Shown here piece by piece: positions 55,531 to 64,000 of a stretch of 64,000 bases of DNA (the first letter of the stretch is position 1; the number at the start of each line of letters is the position of its first letter). The notes beneath the pieces are model-generated. The model searched no databases. It saw only the letters and a program-made list of their open reading frames with translations, and had not been told where the DNA came from. This DNA comes from Arctopsyche grandis (taxonomy: Eukaryota > Arthropoda > Insecta > Trichoptera > Hydropsychidae): contig NC_135359.1 of the NCBI RefSeq assembly GCF_051622035.1, positions 33,013,501 through 33,077,500 of the forward strand, read 5' to 3'. The translations under genes were made by a program, and so were the position numbers.

Positions 55531-57517
55531 TCGAAAAAAATATATATCGAATCGTCGTCATATAAACTTTGTTTTGTTTTTGATGCTCCCAACCAAAAAT
55601 ACTTACAAACATACATACAAAGTCTCTTTCGAAATTATACATATATTAGATTATAATGAAAAAAAATGTTTGTACATGAAATATGAAAATAATAGAAAAT
55701 AGGTTGTATATGAAAATAATAGAAAAATTAAATATTAAAAAAAATACCCTTATTTTGTCTAATGTCAAAAATAATTAATTTTAATTTTTTTGTATTCTTG
55801 TTTTTTCAATTTCTCTCTTAAATATTTTTTGTCATATTTTATAACTCAATAAGGTGTATGCAAACTATATTTTCCATTTTTATTTTGATATAAAAAATAT
55901 TTTTTTGTAAAAAAATTCAATTTGACCAATTTTTTCTGCCCCCCCCTCCACCTCCCCCCCTCCTCCCACCTAGAAAAAGCAGAAATTACGTCCCTGCCTT
56001 CACCAGGAAAATATTTTTAGCAGGAATGTTAGTTTGGCGAAGGTCCGTTAGTATCTAAGTTACTATATATAGAAAATTAAAATTAAAGCAAAAACAAAAT
56101 AGTAAATTAAAAAAAAATAGCTATTATATAAATTCTGTATTGATAAAACTACAAGAGTAGACTCTTAAACCTTTATCTTTATATACCTTTTTTTTGGTTA
56201 TGTGAATACGCAGGCAGTGAGTTTTTTCTTATTCTAATATACAATAGTATCATCAGCAGTGTAATGCTCCTGACATAACCATGATTCAACAAATGGATTT
56301 CGAATTCAGAAAGTGGCTTTCCAAAAAGTTTAATAGTCATCAAGTGGGATACGTTATCTACAGTTAAACAATTTCATTGATCATTAGCAACATTAACACA
56401 TAATTTTTGACAAAAAATATGTGAATTTTTTGATTTTTAACAACCATTGAAGTAAGTTTTAAATTTTGGTAAAGAAGACCCATTTCGGAGCAGAATTATT
56501 TGCATGTATGATAAACCGCCGCTGAATACATACATAAATACGTACATAAATATGTACATATATTCTACTATGAATACCCACTCGTTTACGCATTGCAAAT
56601 GTGAATTGATGAATTCAACAAAAGAATAATAAATAATAATAAAAAAGACAACTTTTTACAACGATGACCCAAAAAAAAAAAGATTTTTATGTAATCTAAT
56701 AAAATATACATACAGACACCTGCGACTTATGTGAAAATAACAATGCTTCTCAAAATATTGGTGTCAATTTCATCATCATCATCATCATCATTTGTCCAAT
56801 TCTCCAACACGCTTCTATTCTTCTTTGTTCTGAACGAAACTCATTCATTTAACGTCACACCTTTTCTTTACTTCGTCCATCTATCTCGTTTGGGTCCTTT
56901 TATACTTTCTTGGGTAACATTCGAGCACTTATTTTGTCCTTTATTATAAAGTATGCCACATTCTTGGACTTCATGCAACGTTTTTATATTCAATGAGATC
57001 TACATAAATATTACATGAACGTTTAAATATATATATTAAAATGTAAAGAAGTGAAAGTATATTAAAATTCGTTCGTTTTTTCTTGAATTGAAAATGGTTC
57101 CGTGACTGAAAAAGTTTGCGAAACACTGGCATAACGGGACAAACCCACGTGAGAATTTTTTGACACACATCTTTTTGATATTTTTTGCACAATATGAAAG
57201 TGAACCATAAGATTGCATAACACCATTATATTGTTATTCTTATCTTCATATAGTGCGTATACAAAAATATGTAAAACAGATTCGTAAAGTTACGGTTGGT
57301 TCTATCACGTTACATCCATTTTTTCTATGCTTTTCTATGTTTCACTTCGCAAACGATTAAGCTAAAATTCCTACAGTCTTCCGATCATTTTGAAACATTG
57401 CCATTTTGCGCGGTTTGGTCAACGATGGAAATTTCAATCTATCTTAATAATTTAATGGTGAAAAATAATCGTAATAAACACTTCTAAATTTTAAAGACGG
57501 TGACGTTTAAAGGTCTG

Positions 57518-57808
<291 letters not shown>

Positions 57809-57812
<4 letters not shown>

Positions 57813-59183
57813 AGAAAGGAACGGCAACAAAATTAAGGTTTCGGGTATACAGCCCTCTTAACCCTAAAAATTGATTTGAATATCAATTATTGACCAAACC
57901 GCGCAAAATGACAAAAGTTTCAAAACGATCGAAAGAATGTAGGATATAATATAATATGTTGTCAGACCAATAAGCGAAGTGAAAAATAGAAAAGCCTTAT
58001 AATAAAAACAGTTTACTTTAATTGTAAATTATGTAGAAAATCTTCCAAATAATGAACTGCAAAATTTAAATAGGAAACTTTTTTTTTGTATTATATCTGT
58101 TTCAGCAAATTGTGAAACTTTGAGCGAAATTTTCATGGTCCGGAATTCTTGAAAAAAATTAATGTTAAATGTGGGTTTAGAGATGAAGCGTATTTTATAA
58201 TAAATACACTGAGCAATATTGCATTATAAAAACATTCTTTGTATGTGTAGAGTTCAAATAAACACACTATCGAAATACCTAAGGTCGTGTGGCCCAGATT
58301 TATTTATGATGTATGTATGTACCCAAAATACAAGTAGAACCCAAAAAAACAGGTTTTTAAAAAAATCTCAGAAACAATGATTTTGTCTTATTTTGTAGAC
58401 ATTTTTTGACATACATACGTATGTGCATACGTCACTGATGTAAAAACTTTGATAAATATTGACACATTTTATAAAATACACCACACCAATATGAGGAAAG
58501 TGACTTTTGAATGTGAAATTAAAAGCTACAAAAACTTGATTTCTAATGTTGCGATTTCAATGCGCTTCTGAGACTGTCTTCTTTCTGCTAATTTATAATT
58601 TTAGGTCAAGATTCAAAAACTTTACTATGTCTTACATCAGAATAGCTGTGTAGTTTTTTTAAATTGTGCCACTTTGCTTTTTAGATAGAGTAAAAATTAA
58701 AATGAAACTTTACAATACATTACATGCTTCTTGGTTGCAGTGTAAACAATGGACTGTACGTTGACGTCCATGTCTCGACTTTATAATATTATATTACATC
58801 AAATTAACCAGTGCAGTCGAGTGAAAACGACGAGAAAATAACAGACTTGCTCGTAGGTATGTAAAACATTATAGATAGATATTTTAGATATAATAATGCG
58901 TAGCGATGTTCCACTTATTTCCACGTAATCAAATCACATTCACTTTTTTACACGATTTCGAACGTAACTGCTTCACCATGACGAACGTTTATTACAGCTT
59001 TACATACATACATGCAATTAAACGAAATCGAAATTAATAACATTTTACCTATATTTTTATGAGTTTTTAAGAATATATTGATCAAAACCTGACAATATGA
59101 AGTTCACTTTTCAACCATTTACTAACATTACATACATAAATACTATTTTGCTGAAATTAATCGAATGTTTTTTTTACGTTTTT
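57809..59183. other. No gene seen
   Basis: AT-rich, no coding signal. Confidence 0.4.
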
Positions 59184-59997
59184 AGGTCTGTTCATACTTA
59201 ACAGCACTGCACGGCTTCAGCACTGCACGACTCCGTTTCAAATATGTCATTTTATTACATTTCTATTCATATCTACCTACACGTCGCGGTCACGTCACGT
59301 TTACAGCAATTTGGCCGAGTGCAAGGCAAAATCGGCTTACTTATACATTAGAGGCCATGACGATACGGCGCAATATTGCTTACGTCGTATTGTCGAGTAC
59401 TTACAATATGAATGTATACACGTGCATTCATAGCTACGCGTCAGAATACAAGTCAGCAAAAATATTTCGACGTTTATCGAACGAAAAATTATGTATAATC
59501 GCGCTGTTGTTGGAAGAAGAAGCTCAAGAAGGCAATAAAAAGCACGGAGGCGTTTTGATGTGCATCCCATGTTAAAAAATAGAAAAACCGAAGGAGAGTT
59601 TTGGACACTGTATAAGGAGCTTGTGGATGATGGACAAATTTTTTTTAAATATTTCCATAAAAAATTAATTTTTTTTTTAAATATTTGCGCCAAAACCATG
59701 TCGAAAGATTGAACAGCTGTCAACTATCACTATCGATTGGTCCAAAACAGCAAAGCGGCAGACTCATGGCACGTAATTCGCGTGTATATTTCCACGATGG
59801 CCAAAAAAACGGATACGATACGTTGACGGATGTTGCTGTAAGGTATGAACAGGAAATTTCGGGTACTGCTGTAAGCCTGCCGTGGCGTAAACGTGACGGT
59901 TGGTATGAATATACCCATACAAAATGTACCAAAGAATACTTTTCGTACGGCCGGATACCTGCTGAAGTCGGTACGTGCTGACTAGGTATGAACAGAC
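59184..59997 (+). mobile_element. Internally deleted PIF/Harbinger element
   Basis: The termini are AGGTCTGTTCATAC and the complement of GTATGAACAGACCT, with TTT on both sides. Inside, plus-strand frames give 'NEKLCIIALLLEEEAQEG' and, one frame over, 'HPMLKNRKTEGEFWTLYKEL' with 'FFKYF'. This is the N-terminal part of a Harbinger transposase, which normally reads HP-x(n)-GEF-x-L and F-x-x-Y/F-x-R-M. A frameshift near 59555 breaks it and the DDE domain is absent. Confidence 0.85.
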
Positions 59998-60065
59998 CTT
60001 TTATCGTGATCGGATTAAGCCGCAAGTAAATATGCATACGCGAAAAAATAAATGTATATAAAAAA

Positions 60066-60485
60066 GGTTGTGGCTATTTGCATGTACTATATCTACGAAT
60101 TATTGGCTATTTGTAGGTACTATATCTGCGACAGGCGCAAAACCTTCCGATTATAATTTCTTACATTTAATGTATGCTAGACTTGTTTAATCAATCGTTC
60201 ATTATACATGAGGCACATAAATTTCGCACGTTATTTAGCTAGTTCGCGGCTTTTACTTGTATGTAGGTATTATACGTTGTATATGATAATAATTTTCTAA
60301 CAATTAATAATATTAACTAATTTGGATTATATTTTTTACTCTACGTCACTTTACGAGTTCGAACTAAATTTTAAGAGGTTTAAAACAAAATTTTAACAGT
60401 AAACACGCTGACAGTGACAGTTCACGCGCATGCACAGAAGGCATTGCACCTGTCACAGATATAGTACCTGCAAATAGCTACAACC
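60066..60485. mobile_element. MITE with 9-bp target duplication (Mutator-like)
   Basis: TATAAAAAA lies at 60057-60065 and 60486-60494. The termini read GGTTGTGGCTATTTGCATGT and the complement of the right-end GGTTGTAGCTATTTGCAGGT, continuing through TACTATATCT and GACAGG. The left terminus is partly duplicated: 'GGCTATTTG' recurs at 60104. A 9-bp duplication fits Mutator-like elements, but the duplicated site is A-rich. Confidence 0.7.
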
Positions 60486-60499
60486 TATAAAAAAACCTA

Positions 60500-61030
60500 A
60501 TTGAGAAATCACCAATTCTCTCCGTAAACTTTGATCATGAGTTTGGCAAAGTGTTCAATCTGCCATAGCGAGAGGGGGGGCGAACAGGAAAAAAACGATC
60601 AGAACAGTGTGGACGATAGACGTCACCGTGAACGAAGATGCAATATTTTTTAAAAGTGTCTATTACGATTATTTTTCACCATCGTAATGGTCGACGTCAT
60701 TTCCACTTATATTGATGACCAAACCGAGCAAAATGGCAACGTTTGAAAATGATCGGATAATAACCCAAGCTTCGTCACACGACAAAATCGTTTCCGAACT
60801 AAGAAGAGGTTAGTAATTAGTAATAATAATAAAAAAGAAGCGTACATTGAAAAAACCGCACACTGAAATTTTATAGGTAGATGAAAAATCTCTACTGGAA
60901 ATCTAATTTAACATATAATATATTCATGCTTTTTTTGTAAAAATTTATTGAGACACAACATGAATGGGAGAAAACTATTAAAGAGGTCAAGGACGGAATC
61001 TAATCAGTTCTGTGTTGAAACTTATTTTAT
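60500..61030. other. No gene seen
   Basis: AT-rich with a few short GC-richer stretches. No coding signal. Confidence 0.35.
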
Positions 61031-61035
61031 ATTAT

Positions 61036-61110
61036 ACTAGTGGTTTTACCCGGCTTCGCTCGGTATTTGTAATATATACCTTAACTCTTAAACATGGTTA
61101 ATCTAATAGT
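61036..61110 (+). repeat. Dispersed 'ACTAGT-CGGCTTCGCTC' repeat, copy 5
   Basis: ACTAGTGGTTTTACCCGGCT followed by TCGCTCGGTATTTGTAATAT. It is followed at once by SINE sequence. Confidence 0.7.
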
Positions 61111-61189
61111 ATTATTTGAATAAAATTATTTGAATCGAAAAAAATATATTTAACGACAGCCAATCAGAAACGAATAGTTTTACATAGAT

Positions 61190-61490
61190 ATATACTAGGA
61201 AGACTCCAATTGACAGGAAGACCCCAATGCGTCTTCCTATACAACTAATTACAAACAATGCAGCATTTTTTATTACATACATCACTGTATTTCGAGAGGC
61301 TGAAGAACATGAAATTAACAATTAATTAATTAATTAATCCATTGAGACATCGTTAAGATTGAGAAACGATCGACTTGGAGTCACAAATATGCAAGTCTAA
61401 CCAGCAGTGCTAAAGATTAGCCCGGGATCGAACCGAATAATCTCTTAGTGCTAAACATAAACGCAACCATTGAGCCATACTGCTGGCTAA
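61190..61490 (-). mobile_element. tRNA-headed SINE, reverse copy
   Basis: The minus-strand head CAGCAGTATGGCTCAATGG and B box GGTTCGATCCCGG are near 61430-61480. The tail complement ACTAGGAAGACTCCAATTGA is at 61194. It is the same family as 43085-43555. Confidence 0.85.
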
Positions 61491-61494
61491 TATA

Positions 61495-61640
61495 TACGGG
61501 AATCGGAATTGAAATTGGAACTGGAAATCGGAATTGGAACCGGAAATCGGAATTGGAACTAAAACAGGAATCCGTATCCGGAACTGAAACAGGAATCCGG
61601 AAGAGGAACTGAAAAAGTAATTCGGATCCGGAACTGAAAC
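61495..61640. repeat. GGAATCGGAATTGGAAC minisatellite
   Basis: About 8-10 imperfect copies of a GGAAC/T-CGGAA-TTGGAAC motif, drifting to GGAACTGAAACAGGAATCCG. It is purine-biased on the plus strand. Confidence 0.9.
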
Positions 61641-61644
61641 TGAA

Positions 61645-62830
61645 AAATACAAGAAAATATCATAATATTATGGATATTTTGACATATGAGCCGTTATATT
61701 TGAAAGTGGCGGAAGCCCAATTTACAGCATACTATTTCTATTTTTATCGCTTTTTTTAATTCAATTTGTCCACAATCTCGGAAAAGCAGAATAAACGTAT
61801 TACAGTATTTTTAAATATTGCTAAATTTAAAACATTATATTTAATGTTTTGCGAAATGTCCCTCGAAATGAAGAAAAGTAGACTTATGCCACTTTCAAAT
61901 ATAACGGCTCATATGTACAATTTTCAGTGTGCTCGTTTTTAATGTTGGCATTTTTCTGTGTCAATTTTTCGTGTTCGATTATATCGTAGAGTTATTTTCA
62001 CTTGACAATCATCAAAAAACGATTTATATGAAAAAATAATCATATTTAAATTTATGACAAATTATAAGGAAAACTTATTTTCAAAAGATTAAGCAGACAT
62101 GTAACTAATGTGTAGGAAAAATATTATACTAGTCTAACCGGTTGTGCTAGAATTCGTCACAAATTACGCAATATATAAAAACAGTCCCACCCCAAAAAGT
62201 CGTCAACTCGTCGTCAATTAATCTGAATACATTTAAATTTAAACTCGTTTTAAAAGAAGTCGTAGAGCATACACATTTAATTATCGAGTGTCATGTCACG
62301 TTTTGTTGATTTGTGGTTGTGGTAGCGCTGTAGTCATATAGCAAGTGATTAGCATATAGCATGTGCTTTAGTTCAAGAGGCTATAAAGTATAAACTATAC
62401 CGCGGATAATCATCAAAGGGTTACCTTTACTATTATTATTTTCTACTTCGCAATAAAATACAAAAAGCGCCTAAATGACTTGTTAATTATGAAATAATTA
62501 CTTTATCTATGTCCGAAGTGGGGGGACTCTACGATGTGGGTTGCAATCCTGCGAGTTGGTGAATCCCATTTTATTTCCTTCCCACCCTTCATATCAAAAA
62601 GCGTGTCTACAACAACATCTTCGTTTCATTCCTACCGCCTCCCATAATAGTAACAATAAATGAAACTTTGTGAAAACTCGCCCTCGTTTCTATTTGTGAA
62701 ACAAAATCGAACATTGAACAAAATCAATACGACTTTATGTATTTTTAAACATAATCAAACTGAACTAAAAAAAACTTAATTTCCAAAATATTACACAGCC
62801 AACAAAAAATTGTTTTGCTTTGTATCCCTG
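61645..62830. other. No gene seen
   Basis: AT-rich. ATATGAGCCGTTATATTTGA near 61685 and its complement near 61898 form a 25-bp inverted pair around 200 bp, with no coding content. Confidence 0.4.
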
Positions 62831-62837
62831 CGGGTTT

Positions 62838-63172
62838 GGTGCAAACGATCGACAAGCGCCAGACAGACTGAACCACAGATTAACTGGATGGCTGCTTTAA
62901 ACGCAATTCTCGACTTCACGAATGATAGATTGCACATTAGATGACGAGTAACCTTTCGATGTGCACAGATGCAATTATTAAAATTGAGTTGGATCTTTAA
63001 TAAGGCAAAATTCGGAACTAAAGTATCAAAAGCACAGAACGTATACAGAGTAGGTATGTCGGGACTTGGGGTAGATTTCGCTTAGTGTAAGTGCGAGCAG
63101 TGCGCACGCATAAGGTACACGTGTCGTTAATCTGTGGTTCAGTCTGTCTGGCGCTTGTCGATCGTTTGCACC
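62838..63172. repeat. Perfect 47-bp inverted repeat around 241 bp
   Basis: The left arm 62838-62884 (starts GGTGCAAACGATCGACAAGC) and the right arm 63126-63172 are exact complements. The DNA around them is less AT-rich. No coding region or target duplication recognised. Confidence 0.93.
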
Positions 63173-63820
63173 GCATTGATCCCTGCATAGCAGATTTTCA
63201 TCAAAATTATCATAATCCGAATGATATGATATGGCGGCTGAATATCATAAAGAATGCTTACTTACGGGAAACATATCTTTGTATATGTACGTTCTGGTTT
63301 GAAGCGTGCCGTGTGCAGATGCTTTGTCTTCGTTTCCAGGACACATATTGACTGTTTTCGAGGCACGCATTTTCGGTACACGTGTGTTTTATAGCTATGG
63401 GGTCAGCGCCAGGACGTCGTTCGTTTAAGAATGCGGTCGTGTGCCACGTGTAAACGACTTTTCAGCACACGTGTTACAGTTTCCTGATGACATCACTGTT
63501 GGGTTTGGAATGATCAAAGGGGACGCTGCCCTTGAGCTATGCATGTTTGTACAGGATCGATGGTGAGATCACTGGTTTTGATTCGTAATAGCACAAGTTG
63601 TGCTATATTCCTACAAATTAATTAAATTTAACATTATGGGGGATGAACGAATGAGACGACTGGCATGTTAATGCACGTGTTTTATTTATGACAGCTGGAG
63701 GCAGAGTGAGTAGCCGCTCTCCGAACCCAGCCGAGTTGGTCCCCACTCGCAGGAAGGTAACCAAACTCGACCATGTCGTATAGCGAGCCGCCACAACATA
63801 ATCAACGACATATAGAGCCC
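63173..63820. other. No gene seen; possible LTR-like sequence
   Basis: Moderately GC-rich. A TAGCACAAGTTGTGCTAT palindrome at about 63588-63605 resembles TATCACAAGTCGTGCTAT near 37812. No coding signal. Confidence 0.3.
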
Positions 63821-63950
63821 GGAATCTGAAGGGGCTGTTTATTGTTCAAAGATTGTAAATGCATTGTTAAAGGTTTGCCGAACCTTTTTTACAAAGGATT
63901 TACAACAATGGAACAATAGGCGGCACGTTTCCGGCCCCTTCAGATTCCGA
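63821..63950. mobile_element. Small MITE with 16-bp perfect terminal inverted repeats
   Basis: CGGAATCTGAAGGGGC and its exact complement bound a 130-bp element. The left half (TTGTTCAAAGATTGTAAATG, then ATTGTTAAAGGTTTGCCGAA) also occurs at 24288-24330, adjacent to LINE copy B. Confidence 0.85.
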
Positions 63951-64000
63951 CCTCTAGACATAAATGTCTTGATTTAGGGACGCACGGTCGAAGTGAAACT

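Overview
The window is nuclear DNA of an animal, almost certainly an insect: spliced genes with GT-AG introns, a clan 3 (CYP9-like) cytochrome P450, very long (TA)n and CATA microsatellites, tRNA-headed SINEs, and dense hAT, Tc1, Harbinger, LTR and LINE relics. The insect order cannot be fixed from the sequence. No rRNA, true tRNA, CRISPR or bacterial operon is visible.

Layout. 1-2004 is a LINE-littered flank. 2005-14490 (minus) is one uninterrupted 4161-codon ORF. Its protein carries a glycine-rich segment, four nearly identical 114-residue repeats, a SecA-type ATPase motor, a latrotoxin-C-terminus-like hydrophobic region and an OTU-like cysteine protease domain. It is the strongest candidate for an unusual biological system here. 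14491-38115 is about 24 kb of mobile and repeated DNA: a Tc1 element, five hAT-type elements with 8-bp target duplications (four perfect, one 7 of 8), an eight-copy satellite array, foldbacks, LTR remnants and three 5'-truncated LINEs.

38116-48462 is the gene-bearing part. It holds a mitochondrial two-CDGSH iron-sulfur protein (CISD3-like, plus strand, 3 exons), an NUBPL/Ind1-like P-loop NTPase for complex I iron-sulfur assembly (minus, 5 exons), and a CYP9-like P450 (minus, 9 exons). The P450 3' end runs into the centre of a 1.18-kb near-perfect palindrome. CISD3 and NUBPL are convergent neighbours that both belong to mitochondrial iron-sulfur metabolism. One small MITE family has inserted upstream of NUBPL, between NUBPL and the P450, and inside a P450 intron.

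48463-64000 contains no convincing host gene. It holds jockey-like and hAT fragments, SINEs, foldbacks, a Harbinger remnant, microsatellites and a 47-bp perfect inverted repeat.

Exon borders were placed by eye from splice consensus and reading-frame continuity. Family names rest on motif recognition, with no database search.
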